DNA of 64,000 bases. Source: Actinopolyspora halophila DSM 43834 (GTDB lineage Bacteria; Actinomycetota; Actinomycetes; Mycobacteriales; Pseudonocardiaceae). Position 1 is the stretch's first letter, and each line of letters starts with the position of its first letter. The position numbers were made by a program, and so were the translations under genes. Shown one piece after another: positions 26,591-36,644 of the stretch. The stretch lies in the NCBI RefSeq assembly GCF_000371785.1, contig NZ_AQUI01000002.1:4761352-4825351 (forward strand), in the 5' to 3' direction. The notes under the pieces were generated by a model that made no database searches, was not told the DNA's origin, and was given only the letters and a program-made list of their open reading frames with translations.

Positions 26591-26812
26591 TTGGCAGGTA
26601 CTCCTCACTCGTCGTTCCAGGTCTGCTCCCCGACCGTCCTCGTGCGCCCGGTTCCCGTCGAACGTCCGCGCCGGGAACGTCCGTCGGGACCACGCCTTGC
26701 ACGAAGCCCCGGCCTGGTTCCGGAGGTGAACCGGCCCAACTCCCGGGCCGGCAGGTTACGGGGAGGTCCCTTGTCGGTCTGTGGTTTTGTCCGCGAACGC
26801 GTTACTGCCCGA

Positions 26813-26926
26813 TCAGCCCTGGCGCTGCTTGTGCCGCCCGTTGCTGCAGATCACGAGGACCCGTCCGTGACGACGAATCACCTGGCAGTTGTCGCAGATC
26901 TTCTTCACACTCGGTTTGACCTTCAC
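26813..26926 (-). CDS. rpmJ: 50S ribosomal protein L36 (bL36), zinc form
   Basis: 37 residues from GTG at 26926 with GGAGAG upstream: [19 protein letters not shown], ending [10 protein letters not shown]. All zinc ligands are present (C-x2-C, then C-x4-H), so this is the zinc-dependent type that is swapped for a Cys-less paralogue under zinc starvation in many actinobacteria. Lies between infA and rpsM as in the standard order. Confidence 0.95.
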   Translation of the reverse strand: MKVKPSVKKICDNCQVIRRHGRVLVICSNGRHKQRQG

Positions 26927-26979
26927 GGCCGTGCTCTCCTGATCGCGAAGCGTGTCCGTAAACCCGGACACCGTGGAGG

Positions 26980-27201
26980 TCACTTGTAGCGGTAGACAAT
27001 GCGCCCACGGGAGAGGTCGTAGGGAGACAGCTCCACGACGACCTTGTCCTCGGGCAGGATGCGGATGTAGTGCTGGCGCATCTTGCCACTGATGTGCGCG
27101 AGGACCTTGTGGCCGTTCTCCAACTCGACACGGAAGGTCGCGTTGGGGAGCGGCTCGATCACCCGACCCTCGACCTCAATGGCCCCGTCCTTTTTGCCCA
27201 T
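26980..27201 (-). CDS. infA: Translation initiation factor IF-1
   Basis: 73 residues, one OB fold ([20 protein letters not shown], then [20 protein letters not shown]). Binds the A site of the 30S subunit during initiation. GGAGGAC lies directly before the ATG. First gene of the infA-rpmJ-rpsM-rpsK-rpsD-rpoA-rplQ-truA run. Confidence 0.98.
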   Translation of the reverse strand: MGKKDGAIEVEGRVIEPLPNATFRVELENGHKVLAHISGKMRQHYIRILPEDKVVVELSPYDLSRGRIVYRYK

Positions 27202-27663
27202 GTCCTCCGCGTTTCGTGACGGTGACAGTTCATCTTCTCGGTAGCGTGTACCGCTTCATTACCGCTGGACGCCGGAGCCGGCACCTAGGGCAGACCCACT
27301 CCACGCGCGGTCCGCAGGCCCTGCCGCCACCGACGCGTTAGCCTCGACGACATACCGCAGGAACCACGGCCGTTCCGTAGCGAAAACCGTGCCCTGACCC
27401 GCCCAGCGGACCATGGCCGCCCCTGCGAGCAGAACGGCATGACGAACCGACGCCACGAGTGCGCCGATACTCCACTGTACGCGCACGCGCGAATGCCACC
27501 CAAATCGGGGCTGGACATCGCCGCACAACGCACCAGGAGTCGCCCTACGACCACAAAGAGTATCAGCCGAAAGGCCACTAAAACATTTCTCACCACGGCA
27601 CGGCCTGTCGGTATGATCGAGCTTCGGCCGGCATCGCGCCGGGGACGCGTATCGAGGAGAACA
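27202..27663. other. Divergent promoter region between infA and the methyltransferase gene
   Basis: No gene supported. The part from 27541 to 27625 is visibly richer in A/T than its surroundings and holds TATGAT at 27612-27617, a plausible -10 for the plus-strand gene (start 27664) without a good -35. The infA side should hold a strong promoter, but I cannot pick one with confidence. Confidence 0.4.
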
Positions 27664-28320
27664 GTGACCGCCCAACACCACGGCCGACGCTCACCAGCAC
27701 ATCGCACACCCGGCAGAACCACCCTGGCCGAGTACCGACGGTTCCTCCACACCGCGCTACGCAGCCCCACCACCGTAGGAGCTGCCACCCCCACCTCACA
27801 GGCCGTTGGCAGGACCGTGGCGCAAGTCGTCCCCCGTACGGGGTCTCCCGTGGTGGTCGAGCTGGGCCCTGGTACGGGTTCGCTCAGCGGTGCGATTCAC
27901 CACCGGCTCCCGGAGTCGGGCCGGCACATCGGAATCGAACTCGACGAAGGGCTCGTGCAACACCTTCGTGTCAATTATCCCCGGATGGAAACCGTCCACG
28001 CCGACGCGCGCGATCTGCGCGGGGTGTTGAACAGGCTCGGAGTCGAAGCGGCCGACGTGATCGTCACCAGCATCCCCTGGTCGCTACTGCCGAAAGACGC
28101 TCAGGACGACATCCTGCGACAGTGTCACGAGGTCCTGACCCCCACGGGCGTCTTCACGGCCCTCACCTACCTGCCGATGCAGCACACTCCGACAGGGCAC
28201 CGATTCGGCACCCGACTGTACTCCGGATTCGACGAGGTGCTCACCCACGCCACCTGGCGCAACCTGCCCCCGATCCTGCACTACACCTGCAGACGCCCGC
28301 TGCCGGGAACCGAGCAGTAA
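27664..28320 (+). CDS. SAM-dependent methyltransferase (phospholipid/rRNA-adenine type fold)
   Basis: 218 residues from GTG at 27664, with GAGGAG six bases upstream; earlier in-frame codons are Arg/Thr-rich and unlikely. Motif I VVVELGPGTGSLSGAIHHRL, acidic motif II IGIELDEG, motif III HADARDLRG, and motif IV TSIPWSLLP, placed like the NxPY/NLPF motif of adenine methyltransferases. The overall pattern resembles bacterial phospholipid N-methyltransferase (PmtA)-like proteins and the KsgA/Erm superfamily. Substrate unknown. It is the only plus-strand gene inside the long ribosomal superoperon and is convergent with map. Confidence 0.7.
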   Translation: MTAQHHGRRSPAHRTPGRTTLAEYRRFLHTALRSPTTVGAATPTSQAVGRTVAQVVPRTGSPVVVELGPGTGSLSGAIHHRLPESGRHIGIELDEGLVQHLRVNYPRMETVHADARDLRGVLNRLGVEAADVIVTSIPWSLLPKDAQDDILRQCHEVLTPTGVFTALTYLPMQHTPTGHRFGTRLYSGFDEVLTHATWRNLPPILHYTCRRPLPGTEQ

Positions 28321-28402
28321 CCGGGAGCTCTCTTCCCCGGCGCGGTTGGGGGGCGGAGTCCTCGGCGCGCTACCGACGCAGCGGGACACGGCCGCAGGAA
28401 CC

Positions 28403-28496
28403 ACCGCGGGCTCTCTCACGCTGCTCTCGCGAGAACGGGCACCGACGTCGTAGCTTGCCCGGTGCCGAGGCACCCGTTCACGAGCCCGCGCGGGTT
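28403..28496 (-). repeat. Dispersed structured intergenic repeat, copy B
   Basis: Similar to 6741-6842 in the same orientation. On the minus strand the ends pair as CGCGGGCTC with GAGCCCGCG (9 bp; only 6 bp in copy A), enclosing GGTGCC-tc-GGCACC and the self-complementary CTCTCGCGAGAG. It begins about 34 bases after the map stop. It may also end the convergent methyltransferase transcript. Confidence 0.55.
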
Positions 28497-28529
28497 CGGA
28501 TCAGCCCCCGCGACGGGAGAGCGGCAAGC

Positions 28530-29318
28530 TCAGTCGGCCGCGGTGAGCACCCAGGGCCCGTCCTCCGTGATCGCCACCGTGTGCTCCCAGTGCGCGGCAC
28601 GCGAACCGTCCACCGTGACCACGGTCCACTCGTCGTCCATCTCCTCGGTGTCGGGCGGGCCGAGCGTGAGCATGGGCTCGACGGCCAGCGCCATGCCCGT
28701 ACGGAGCTTCGGGCCCTTTCCCGGCTTGCCCAGGTTGGGCAGGAAGGGCTCCATGTGCATCCGGGTGCCGATCCCGTGACCGCCGTACTCGGCGATGATC
28801 CCGTAGTCGATCCCGTCCGAGGAAGCGGCTGCCCGCGCCGCCGACTCCACCGCGTGCGAGATGTCGGTCAGCCGGTTGCCCTCGGCGACCTGGTTTATAC
28901 CCGCCCACATGGCACGCTCGGTGGCCGCGGACAGCGCCCGGTCGCGATCACCGACCGAGCCGACCAGGATCGTCACGGCCGAGTCACCGTGCCATCCGTC
29001 CAGGATCGCCCCGCAGTCCACCGAGATCAGGTCTCCGTCCTCCAGGACCTCCGCCTCGGAGGGGATGCCGTGCACGATCTTCTCGTTGATCGAGGCACAG
29101 ATCGAGCCGGGGAAACCGTGATAGCCCTTGAAGGAGGGGATCGCACCCGCGTCGCGGATCACGCTTTCGGCTAAGGAATCGAGTTCAGCGGTGCTGACAC
29201 CGGGCTTGGCCCGCTCGGTCACCGCCGAGAGGGCCCGCGCGACGAGAAGGCCCGAGGCGCGCATCGCCTCGATCTCACCGCTGCTCTTGAGTTCGATTCC
29301 CTTACCTCGACGCAACAT
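28530..29318 (-). CDS. map: Methionine aminopeptidase (type I)
   Basis: 262 residues from ATG at 29318 (GGGAGGGGG upstream). Removes the initiator Met from new proteins. Metal ligands of the pita-bread fold are visible: Asp pair in [18 protein letters not shown], His in [13 protein letters not shown], Glu in ALAVEPML, Glu in WEHTVAIT. There is no N-terminal zinc-finger extension. Follows adk by 216 bases. Confidence 0.97.
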   Translation of the reverse strand: MLRRGKGIELKSSGEIEAMRASGLLVARALSAVTERAKPGVSTAELDSLAESVIRDAGAIPSFKGYHGFPGSICASINEKIVHGIPSEAEVLEDGDLISVDCGAILDGWHGDSAVTILVGSVGDRDRALSAATERAMWAGINQVAEGNRLTDISHAVESAARAAASSDGIDYGIIAEYGGHGIGTRMHMEPFLPNLGKPGKGPKLRTGMALAVEPMLTLGPPDTEEMDDEWTVVTVDGSRAAHWEHTVAITEDGPWVLTAAD

Positions 29319-29385
29319 CGCGCCCCCTCCCGTCAAGTCGACGGCTTCTCACGAACAATTTTCTGCTTGAGCACGTGTCGTCCCG

Positions 29386-29405
29386 GAGCCCGCAAGCACG
29401 GGCTC
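29386..29405. terminator. Small hairpin between adk and map
   Basis: GAGCCCG-caagca-CGGGCTC, 7 bp, no T run. Possibly an attenuator within the secY-adk-map unit. Confidence 0.3.
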
Positions 29406-29534
29406 GGACGAACCGAGTGGCCGGGTCCGTTCCGCGGCACGCGGACATCCGCTCGCGCGAAGGCCCGGTGCACGGTTCACCCGCGCCACCCGGTCATCCG
29501 CACCGAAGACGATCCGCCCCGGAGCAATCGGCCG

Positions 29535-30086
29535 TCAGCTACGGGCGCGCAGGGCTTCCAGCGCCCGCGACGTGACTTCCTCCACCGGACCGAACGCGTC
29601 GATCGTGATCAACTTGTCCTGGTAGTAGTCCAGCAACGGGGCCGTCTCCGAGTCGTACACGTCCAGCCTGCGCCGGATGAGCTCCTCGGTGTCGTCGGAC
29701 CGCCCGCGCTCCAGCAGTCGACGAACGAGCTCTTCGCGCGGGACCTCGAACTGTACGACGGCTGTCAGCTGCATGCCGTTCTCGGCGAGGATGCCTCCGA
29801 GGACATCGGCCTGCGGAGTGGTGCGCGGGAATCCGTCGAGCAGGAAGCCCTCGGCCGCATCGGTCGCGGTGAGCCGCTGACGCACCATCTCGTTGGTGAC
29901 CTCGTCCGGCACCAGTTCGCCGGCGTCGAGGTAGCTCTTGGCCTCCTTGCCCAGCGGCGTGACGTTGTCGATGTTCTCCCTGAACAGGTCGCCACTGGAG
30001 ATGTGGGGGACCGCGAGATGTTCACTCAGCACGGCCGCTTGGGTGCCTTTGCCCGCACCGGGCGGGCCGACCAGAACCAATCGCAC
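29535..30086 (-). CDS. adk: Adenylate kinase
   Basis: 183 residues from GTG at 30086; a TTG one codon earlier is possible. P-loop [15 protein letters not shown]-binding [12 protein letters not shown], and a short LID ([20 protein letters not shown]), the short-lid form usual in actinobacteria. Interconverts ATP, ADP and AMP. Between secY and map as is standard. Confidence 0.97.
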   Translation of the reverse strand: MRLVLVGPPGAGKGTQAAVLSEHLAVPHISSGDLFRENIDNVTPLGKEAKSYLDAGELVPDEVTNEMVRQRLTATDAAEGFLLDGFPRTTPQADVLGGILAENGMQLTAVVQFEVPREELVRRLLERGRSDDTEELIRRRLDVYDSETAPLLDYYQDKLITIDAFGPVEEVTSRALEALRARS

Positions 30087-30371
30087 CAAGGGTCTGCCTC
30101 CGAATCCGTGATGATGGCTTGCGCCACCGTTTGGCGGGCGCTTACGTCCCGTCTGTCATCGCACGTCCGCATCTCCGATGTCGCGGGATGGGCTCCGCGG
30201 CAGTAACCGGTTGTGCGGACACCGAGCGATCGACACCGTAACCGAACCTGCCGATTCCGCCATGGGCGCCGCTCGAAGTGTGGGAAACCACTCCCGTGGT
30301 CGCCTTCACTCGCGGGACGAACGGCACGCCCGGAAAACGGAGGGGAAACCACCCGCACGGACCTCCCGATC

Positions 30372-31682
30372 CTACCGGAGGAAACCCTCGTAGCTGCGCT
30401 GCGTGAGCTGACTCTCCACCTGTTTGACCGTGTCCAGCCCCACGTTGACCATGATCAGCACCGCGGTGCCGCCGAACGGGAAGTTCTGCGCGCCACCCTG
30501 TCCGCCGGTGACTCCGAGGAAGAAGTTCGGCAGGACCGCGATGATGCCCAGGTACAGCGCACCGGGAAGCGTGATCCGGGACAGCACGAAGCTGAGGTAC
30601 TCCGCTGTCGGACGTCCCGGCCGGATGCCGGGGATGAAGCCCCCGAACTTCTTCATCTCGTCGGCGCGTTCCTCGGGATTGAACGTGATCGAGACGTAGA
30701 AGTAGGCGAAGAAGATGATCATCGCCATGTACAGCAGGATGTGCACCCAGCTGGACGGATCGACGATGTAGGTCTGGATGAACCGCGACCACCAGGTGTT
30801 CTGGTTGCCGGCGAGCTGACCGAGCAACTGCGGCAGGTAGAGCAGGGAGGAACCGAAGATGACCGGGATGACACCGGCCTGGTTCACCTTCAGCGGCAGG
30901 TAGGTGGAAGTGCCGCCGTACATCCTGCGCCCGATCATGCGCTTGGCGTACTGCACCGGTATGCGCCGCTGCGCCTGCTCGACGAACACGACGCTGGCGA
31001 TGATGACCAGTCCGAAGGCGCAGATGACGGCGAAGACGAAACCGCCGCTGTTGTTCAGGATCTTGCCGCCCTCGGAGGGGATGCGGGCCGCGATCGAGGT
31101 GAAGATCAGCAGGGACATCCCGTTGCCGACACCGCGTTCGGTGATCAGCTCGCCGAGCCACATCAGCAGTACCGCGCCCGCGGTCATCGTGACGACGATG
31201 ACCACCATGTTCAGCACGGAGTTGTCCGGAATGACCTGTTCCTGGCAGCCGGGGAAGAGTTGCCCGCGTACGGCCAGTGCGACGATGCCCGTCGCCTGCA
31301 GCACAGCCAACGCCACGGTGAGGTAGCGGGTGTACTGCGTCAGCTTCGCCTGGCCGGACTGACCTTCCTTCTTCAGCTGCTCGAACCGTGGAATCACCAC
31401 CTGCAGCAACTGCACGATGATGCTGGCGGTGATGTAGGGCATGATCCCGAGGGACAGCACCGACAGCTGAAGTAGTGCTCCGCCGCTGAAGAGGTTCAGC
31501 AGCGAGTAAACGCTCTGGTTCTCGCCTTCCAGAGCCTGCACACACTGCTGGATGTTCGGGTAGGAAACCCCGGGGGAAGGAATCGTGGCACCGAGCCGGT
31601 ACAGCACGACGATCCCCAGTGTGAACAGGATCTTGCGGCGCAGATCCGGCGTTGTCAGAGCCGAGCGGAATGCGCCGAGCAC
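30372..31682 (-). CDS. secY: Protein translocase channel subunit SecY
   Basis: 436 residues from GTG at 31682 (AGGAGGTCTGC upstream), ten membrane helices. N-terminal FRSALTTPDLRRKILFTLGI, plug region near GVSYPNIQQCV, conserved cytoplasmic loop with PEERADEMKKFGGFIPGIRP near TM8. Central pore of the general Sec export pathway. Separated from rplO by a terminator, so it probably has its own promoter within 31690-31980. Confidence 0.98.
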   Translation of the reverse strand: MLGAFRSALTTPDLRRKILFTLGIVVLYRLGATIPSPGVSYPNIQQCVQALEGENQSVYSLLNLFSGGALLQLSVLSLGIMPYITASIIVQLLQVVIPRFEQLKKEGQSGQAKLTQYTRYLTVALAVLQATGIVALAVRGQLFPGCQEQVIPDNSVLNMVVIVVTMTAGAVLLMWLGELITERGVGNGMSLLIFTSIAARIPSEGGKILNNSGGFVFAVICAFGLVIIASVVFVEQAQRRIPVQYAKRMIGRRMYGGTSTYLPLKVNQAGVIPVIFGSSLLYLPQLLGQLAGNQNTWWSRFIQTYIVDPSSWVHILLYMAMIIFFAYFYVSITFNPEERADEMKKFGGFIPGIRPGRPTAEYLSFVLSRITLPGALYLGIIAVLPNFFLGVTGGQGGAQNFPFGGTAVLIMVNVGLDTVKQVESQLTQRSYEGFLR

Positions 31683-32088
31683 GCAGACCTCCTGTGCGCG
31701 AGCCGGTAGTCACCGGCCGGTGTCGGTGGCCGACTCACGAGTCGCCCACGGCTGGATTCCGTCAACAGTGCCGTCTAACACGGAACTGCCGAACGGACTC
31801 TAACAGCATTCACCCGATCTTTCGTAGCCACCTACACACAGCGGCGACAAACCGACAACCGTCCGATACCGACAGTGTTCACCGAGTCCGTGAGCGACGA
31901 GCCCGCCACCGGAACGACACGAGCGGAAGCGGGAACGTTCCCCGCCCCCGTACCGGCCGCGGGAATTCGACGGTGTGGACACGAAAACGGGGCCGGCCAC
32001 CCATGAGGTCGACCGGCCCCGTCCGAGACCGACGATCACGCGCCGTCGATTCGGGCGGGCTCGCCACCCGAATCAAGGTCGCGGATCC
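31683..32088. other. rplO-secY intergenic region
   Basis: About 400 bases without a supported gene. Contains the rplO terminator hairpin (31987-32022). On the minus strand TAGAGT near 31800 could be the -10 of a secY promoter, but the matching -35 is poor. Confidence 0.45.
31987..32022 (-). terminator. Intrinsic terminator after rplO
   Basis: ACGGGGCCGG and CCGGCCCCGT pair around 16 bases; on the minus strand the stem is followed by TTTTCGT. About 65 bases beyond the rplO stop, marking the end of the spc transcript ahead of secY. Confidence 0.75.
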
Positions 32089-32541
32089 TCAGCGCTCCGT
32101 CTTCTTGGTGGCACTGCCACCCGCTGAGGTGATCTTCTCCCTGGCACTGCCCGTGAACGCGTGCGCGGTCACGTCCAGCTTCACACCATCGAGATCACCG
32201 TCGCCGAGGACCTTGATGCGCTCGCCCTTCTTCACCAGACCGACGCCGATCAGCTCGTCGATGCCGACCGTGCCGCCCTGCGGGAAAGCCTGGGCCAACT
32301 TGCCGACGTTGATCCCCTGGTACTCGACCCGGCTGGGGTTCTTGAAGCCACGCAGCTTCGGCAGCCGCATCTGCAGCGGCATCTGGCCACCCTCGAAGCC
32401 GGGGGCCACTGTCTTACGTGCCTTCGTACCCTTCGTACCGCGGCCCGCGGTCTTGCCCTTGGAAGCCTCACCACGGCCGACACGAATCTTGCCGCGATTG
32501 GACCCGGGGGCAGGCCGCAGATCATGAATCTTGATGACCAT
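32089..32541 (-). CDS. rplO: 50S ribosomal protein L15 (uL15)
   Basis: 150 residues, Gly/Arg-rich N-terminus ([20 protein letters not shown], then [11 protein letters not shown]) that threads into 23S rRNA, and the globular part with [19 protein letters not shown]. Starts one base inside the rpmD stop codon. Last gene before the terminator. Confidence 0.98.
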   Translation of the reverse strand: MVIKIHDLRPAPGSNRGKIRVGRGEASKGKTAGRGTKGTKARKTVAPGFEGGQMPLQMRLPKLRGFKNPSRVEYQGINVGKLAQAFPQGGTVGIDELIGVGLVKKGERIKVLGDGDLDGVKLDVTAHAFTGSAREKITSAGGSATKKTER

Positions 32542-32723
32542 TACTCGACCTCCTCGACCGAAACAAGATGGCCAACCGTGTCGACCTGGCCGCGAACCGT
32601 GGAAGTGTTCGGACGGGTGACGGTCTGGCCGATCTTACGCAACCCGAGAGTACGCATGGTCTCCCGTTGGTTGGGCTTGCGACCGGCCAGCCCACGCAGC
32701 TGGGTGATCTTCAACTGGCTCAT
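32541..32723 (-). CDS. rpmD: 50S ribosomal protein L30 (uL30)
   Basis: 60 residues: [36 protein letters not shown]. Normal bacterial length. 4 bases after rpsE; overlaps rplO by one base. Confidence 0.97.
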   Translation of the reverse strand: MSQLKITQLRGLAGRKPNQRETMRTLGLRKIGQTVTRPNTSTVRGQVDTVGHLVSVEEVE

Positions 32724-32727
32724 CGGT

Positions 32728-33339
32728 TCAGACCTCCTGACCCGCGCGCTGACGCAGCATCCGGGCCGGAGCGACGTCCTCCAGCGGCAGACCGCGCCGA
32801 GCGGCGACCTCCTCGGGGCGCTGCAGTTCCTTCAGCGCCGTGATGGTCGCCTGCACGATGTTGAGCGAGTTACCACTGCCCAACGACTTGCTCAGCACGT
32901 CGTGCACGCCTGCGCACTCCAGCACCGCGCGGACGGGACCGCCGGCGATGACACCTGTACCCGGACTGGCCGGGCGCAGCAGCACCTTGCCCGCGGCGTC
33001 CTCACCCTGCACCGGGTGAGTGATCGTGCCGCCGACTCGCGGAACACGGAAGTAGTTCTTCTTGGCTTCCTCGACGCCCTTGGCGATGGCGGAAGGCACT
33101 TCCTTGGCCTTGCCGTAGCCGACGCCAACGAGGCCGTCACCGTCGCCACAGACGACCAGCGCGGTGAAGCTGAAACGCCTACCGCCCTTGACGACCTTCG
33201 CGACCCTGTTGATGGTCACGACACGCTCGAACTGCGGGGATTTTTCCTGGGCCGCCCCGCCACGGCCACCGTCGCGGCGGTCCTTGCGGTCTTTGCCGCC
33301 GGATTCCGAACCGCCTTCACGCCGAGTGCGTCCAGGCAT
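32728..33339 (-). CDS. rpsE: 30S ribosomal protein S5 (uS5)
   Basis: 203 residues. The N-terminal 45 or so are Gly/Arg/Asp-rich, then [40 protein letters not shown] and [18 protein letters not shown]. Part of the decoding-site fidelity region and the mRNA entry channel. In frame order after rplR with a 65-base gap. Confidence 0.98.
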   Translation of the reverse strand: MPGRTRREGGSESGGKDRKDRRDGGRGGAAQEKSPQFERVVTINRVAKVVKGGRRFSFTALVVCGDGDGLVGVGYGKAKEVPSAIAKGVEEAKKNYFRVPRVGGTITHPVQGEDAAGKVLLRPASPGTGVIAGGPVRAVLECAGVHDVLSKSLGSGNSLNIVQATITALKELQRPEEVAARRGLPLEDVAPARMLRQRAGQEV

Positions 33340-33404
33340 CAGGCGTCCCTTCCGTTACGTGCTGTCATCCTTCGTACGACGACGATGTGGTTATTGCGCA
33401 CTTC

Positions 33405-33818
33405 TCAGAACTCCAGACCGCCGCCGCGTGCAGCGTCCGCGAGGGCGGCTACACGACCGTGGTAGGCGTTCCCGCCACGGTCGAAGACGACCTCCTCGAC
33501 CCCTGCTTGAGCGGCCCGCTGCGCGACGAGTTCGCCCACACGGGTGGCCTGAGCCGTCTTGTCTCCCTCGAACGAGCGCATGTCCGGCTCGTGGGTGGAG
33601 GCGGCAGCCAGGGTGTGCCCGACCGTGTCGTCGATGACCTGCGCGACGATGTGCCGTATCGAACGGCTGACGACCAGACGGGGGCGCTGAGGCGTGCCGC
33701 TGATCTTCTTGCGAATCCGGACGTGCCGCTGGGTGCGGGCACGGCGACGCACGGTCGCGATGCTCTTGCCCACCGGCTTGCGCTTCCTGGTGGCTGTGGT
33801 GCTCTCGCTCATGGTCAC
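33405..33818 (-). CDS. rplR: 50S ribosomal protein L18 (uL18)
   Basis: 137 residues: a basic N-terminus ([20 protein letters not shown]), [18 protein letters not shown] and the C-terminal [20 protein letters not shown]. Binds 5S rRNA. Overlaps the rplF end by 4 bases (ATGA). Confidence 0.98.
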   Translation of the reverse strand: MTMSESTTATRKRKPVGKSIATVRRRARTQRHVRIRKKISGTPQRPRLVVSRSIRHIVAQVIDDTVGHTLAAASTHEPDMRSFEGDKTAQATRVGELVAQRAAQAGVEEVVFDRGGNAYHGRVAALADAARGGGLEF

Positions 33819-34354
33819 TTACCCGTCTTCCCGACCTTGCGGCGAATGGTCTCACCCGCGTAACGCACGCCCTTACCGTTGTAGGGCTCGGGCAGGCGCA
33901 GCTTGCGAATCCTGGCGGCTACCTCTCCGACGAGCTGCTTGTCGACGCCCTTGACCGACAGCTTCGCCGGACCGTCCGTGGCGAACTCGATTCCCTTCGG
34001 GGGATCCATGACCACCGGATGGCTGTACCCCAGCGAGAACTCGAGACTCTCGCCCTTCTGGACCACGCGGTAACCCACACCCTGGATCTCGAGGTCCTTC
34101 TGGAAGCCCTGACTGACCCCGAGGACCATGTTGTTGATCAGGCTGCGCGAAAGGCCGTGCAGCGAACGGTTGGCCCGCTCGTTGTCCGGACGCTTGACCA
34201 GCAGCGAACCGTCGGAGTCCTTCTCGACCCAGATCGGCTCGGAAATACGCTGGTTCAGTTTTCCCTTGGGACCGTTCACCGTAACCGCCTGGCCGTCGAT
34301 ATCGACATCGACGCCGGAGGGAACGGTGATCGGCAACTTACCGATGCGCGACAT
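33815..34354 (-). CDS. rplF: 50S ribosomal protein L6 (uL6)
   Basis: 179 residues: [20 protein letters not shown] and the C-terminal [19 protein letters not shown]. Two tandem alpha/beta repeats near the factor-binding site. 16 bases after rpsH; overlaps rplR. Confidence 0.98.
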   Translation of the reverse strand: MSRIGKLPITVPSGVDVDIDGQAVTVNGPKGKLNQRISEPIWVEKDSDGSLLVKRPDNERANRSLHGLSRSLINNMVLGVSQGFQKDLEIQGVGYRVVQKGESLEFSLGYSHPVVMDPPKGIEFATDGPAKLSVKGVDKQLVGEVAARIRKLRLPEPYNGKGVRYAGETIRRKVGKTGK

Positions 34355-34370
34355 ACCGTAGTCTCCTCCT

Positions 34371-34769
34371 TCACCAGACGTAGGCGAGGACTTCCCCGCC
34401 TACACCATTCCGCATCGCTTGCCGGTCCGTCTGCAGACCGCTCGACGTCGAGATGATGGCGATGCCGAGCCCCCCCAGAACCTTCGGCAGGTTCGTGGAC
34501 TTGGCATACACCCGCAGCCCGGGCTTGGAAACCCGGCGCAGCCCGGTAATGGACTTCTCGCGGTTGGGCCCGAACTTGAGTTCCACGACCAGTTCCTTGG
34601 TCTTGGAACCCTGCTGCACGCGAGAGCCGGCCACGTAGCCCTCGCGCTGAAGAATGTCGGCGATATTCGCCTTGATCTTGGAGTGCGGCATCACGATCTC
34701 GTCGTGGTAAGCGCGACTCCCGTTGCGCAGACGTGTCAACATGTCTGCGATCGGATCGGTCATCGTCAT
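34371..34769 (-). CDS. rpsH: 30S ribosomal protein S8 (uS8)
   Basis: 132 residues from ATG at 34769 ([20 protein letters not shown]); the frame extends upstream without S8 similarity. C-terminal [20 protein letters not shown] as expected. Binds the central domain of 16S rRNA; the spc-operon repressor in E. coli. A 257-base gap without visible signals separates it from rpsN. Confidence 0.97.
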   Translation of the reverse strand: MTMTDPIADMLTRLRNGSRAYHDEIVMPHSKIKANIADILQREGYVAGSRVQQGSKTKELVVELKFGPNREKSITGLRRVSKPGLRVYAKSTNLPKVLGGLGIAIISTSSGLQTDRQAMRNGVGGEVLAYVW

Positions 34770-35026
34770 GGTGACCTTGTCAACCTTTCTCGTTCGGTTC
34801 CCCGGACCCGGATACCGCGTTTCCCACACGATCCGATGAACGTGATTCGTGCACGCGGTCTGGATCCTGGCCTAAACGAAGTCGGGGATACTGGCTCCGC
34901 ACGCTCGAAAACCGTGTTCCGGGAACGAGCGGGCCGTTGTCGTCGCGAGCCTGTTGCCGGGCTGCCGCCACTGGTTCGGAGGGCCGACGAGACACCCCGC
35001 GCACGGATCGTCCCGTCGTCACGACC

Positions 35027-35212
35027 TCACCAGGAAGACTTGCTGATCCCCGGCAGTTCGCCGTTGTGGGCCATCTCGCGGAAGCAGATCCGGCAAAGAC
35101 CGAATTTGCGAAGGACCGCACGGGACCGCCCACAACGCTGGCAACGAGTGTAGCCACGCACCCGGAATTTCGGCTTGCGTGCCGCCTTGTTTATCAGTGC
35201 TTTCTTGGCCAT
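35027..35212 (-). CDS. rpsZ: 30S ribosomal protein S14 type Z (uS14)
   Basis: 61 residues from ATG at 35212: [20 protein letters not shown], then CQRC and CRIC zinc pairs. The short zinc-binding S14 form, the usual one in this operon of actinobacteria. The frame extends 23 codons upstream, which is not S14. Confidence 0.96.
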   Translation of the reverse strand: MAKKALINKAARKPKFRVRGYTRCQRCGRSRAVLRKFGLCRICFREMAHNGELPGISKSSW

Positions 35213-35255
35213 CGGCTCAGTTCTCCTAGTCTCGATCCGCAGCGACGGCCACGAG

Positions 35256-35831
35256 TCACTGTTCCCGGAACGGGAAGCCAAGCTGCCGCAGCAGCGACCT
35301 GCCTTCTTCGTCGGTGGTGGCCGTTGTCACTACCGTGATGTCCATACCACGCGCCCGATCGATCGAGTCCTGATCGATCTCGTGGAACATCGACTGGTCG
35401 TTGAGACCAAACGTGTAGTTGCCGTTACCGTCGAATTGCTTCGGCGACAAGCCCCGGAAATCACGGATACGCGGCAGGGAAATCGAGATCAGGCGATCGA
35501 TGAACTCCCACATCCGCGCACCGCGCAGAGTAGCCCGTGCGCCGATCGGCATGCCCTCGCGGACCTTGAACTGCGCGATGGACTTGCGCGCCTTGCGTAC
35601 TTCCGCACGCTGACCGGTGATGATCGCGAGATCGCGGACGGCACCCTCGATCAGCTTGCTGTCCCGCGCGGCATCGCCCACACCCATGTTGACGACGACC
35701 TTGACCATACCCGGAACCAGCATCGGGTTGGAGTACCCGAACTCCTCGTTCAGGGCCGGGACGATCTCGTCGCGGTAGCGGGCCTTCAGCCGCGGGACAT
35801 TCCTCTCGGTGTTCTTCTCCGTGGTAGTCAC
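35256..35831 (-). CDS. rplE: 50S ribosomal protein L5 (uL5)
   Basis: 191 residues with a Glu/Lys-rich start ([20 protein letters not shown]), then [20 protein letters not shown] and [20 protein letters not shown]. Binds 5S rRNA and contacts the P-site tRNA and S13. Three bases after rplX. Confidence 0.98.
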   Translation of the reverse strand: MTTTEKNTERNVPRLKARYRDEIVPALNEEFGYSNPMLVPGMVKVVVNMGVGDAARDSKLIEGAVRDLAIITGQRAEVRKARKSIAQFKVREGMPIGARATLRGARMWEFIDRLISISLPRIRDFRGLSPKQFDGNGNYTFGLNDQSMFHEIDQDSIDRARGMDITVVTTATTDEEGRSLLRQLGFPFREQ

Positions 35832-35834
35832 GAG

Positions 35835-36152
35835 TTAGATGTCCTTACCGTTGCGGCGAGAGATCCGAACCTTCTTGCCGTCCTCGCCGGTGCGATAACC
35901 AACGCGAGTGGGCTTACCGTCCGAGTCCAGGACCATCACGTTGCTGACGTGGATCGGCGCTTCCTGCGTCACGATGCCGCCGGACTGCGCGCCCCGTTCG
36001 GTCCGGGAGACACGGGTGTGCTTCTTGATCTGGTTCACGCCCTCGACCAGCACACGCTCCCGGCTGGGGAAGGCCTGGATGACCTTGCCCCTGGCGCCCT
36101 TGTCCTTTCCGGCGGTAACGACGACCGTGTCGCCCTTCTTCACCTTCATCAC
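35835..36152 (-). CDS. rplX: 50S ribosomal protein L24 (uL24)
   Basis: 105 residues: [20 protein letters not shown] (KOW motif) and [20 protein letters not shown]. Starts GTG-ATG; the GTG overlaps the rplN stop (GTGA). Assembly initiator of the large subunit. Confidence 0.97.
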   Translation of the reverse strand: MMKVKKGDTVVVTAGKDKGARGKVIQAFPSRERVLVEGVNQIKKHTRVSRTERGAQSGGIVTQEAPIHVSNVMVLDSDGKPTRVGYRTGEDGKKVRISRRNGKDI

Positions 36153-36517
36153 AGCACCTCCGGCGCGAGCGAGATGATCTTCATGAACTTCTTGTCACGC
36201 AGCTCGCGCCCGACGGGTCCGAAGATACGGGTACCGCGCGGGTCGCCGCCCGGCCTGATCAGGACGGCGGCGTTCTCGTCGAAACGGATGTAGGAACCGT
36301 CCGGACGACGTTTTTCCTTCTTCTGGCGGACAATTACCGCCTTGACCACGTCGCCACGCCGGACGCCGGCGGCCGGGATGGCCTCCTTGACCGTGGCCAC
36401 CACCACGTCACCGATGCCCGCGTAGCGTCGACCCGACCCACCGAGGACCCGGATCGTGAGGATCTCCTTGGCCCCGGTGTTGTCGGCGACTCGCAGTCGC
36501 GACTCCTGCTGGATCAC
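36149..36517 (-). CDS. rplN: 50S ribosomal protein L14 (uL14)
   Basis: 122 residues from GTG at 36517 ([20 protein letters not shown]); codons further upstream are not L14. Core [40 protein letters not shown]. Contacts S12 and 16S rRNA at a subunit bridge. First gene of the spc half, after the hairpin at 36606-36640. Confidence 0.97.
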   Translation of the reverse strand: MIQQESRLRVADNTGAKEILTIRVLGGSGRRYAGIGDVVVATVKEAIPAAGVRRGDVVKAVIVRQKKEKRRPDGSYIRFDENAAVLIRPGGDPRGTRIFGPVGRELRDKKFMKIISLAPEVL

Positions 36518-36605
36518 GTTTACTCCTGACCCTAAGTTTCCGCACCTCGTGCGCGGAGACACTCTGGCATGCCCGATTTCCGACCCGGCATGCGCGGTCA
36601 CAACA

Positions 36606-36640
36606 ACCTGCGGGGGGCTTTGTCGTCACCCCCCGCAGGT
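36606..36640 (-). terminator. Hairpin separating S10 and spc operons
   Basis: ACCTGCGGGGGG and CCCCCCGCAGGT, a perfect 12-bp stem with an 11-base loop, starting 4 bases after the rpsQ stop. It marks the S10/spc boundary. No long T run, so read-through may be partial. Confidence 0.7.
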
Positions 36641-36644
36641 GGCG

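Noticed and set aside
34770-35026. Possible small gene between rpsH and rpsZ
   Set aside because: Frames here are antisense shadows or upstream read-throughs without a ribosome-binding site or conserved content. I see nothing in this gap.
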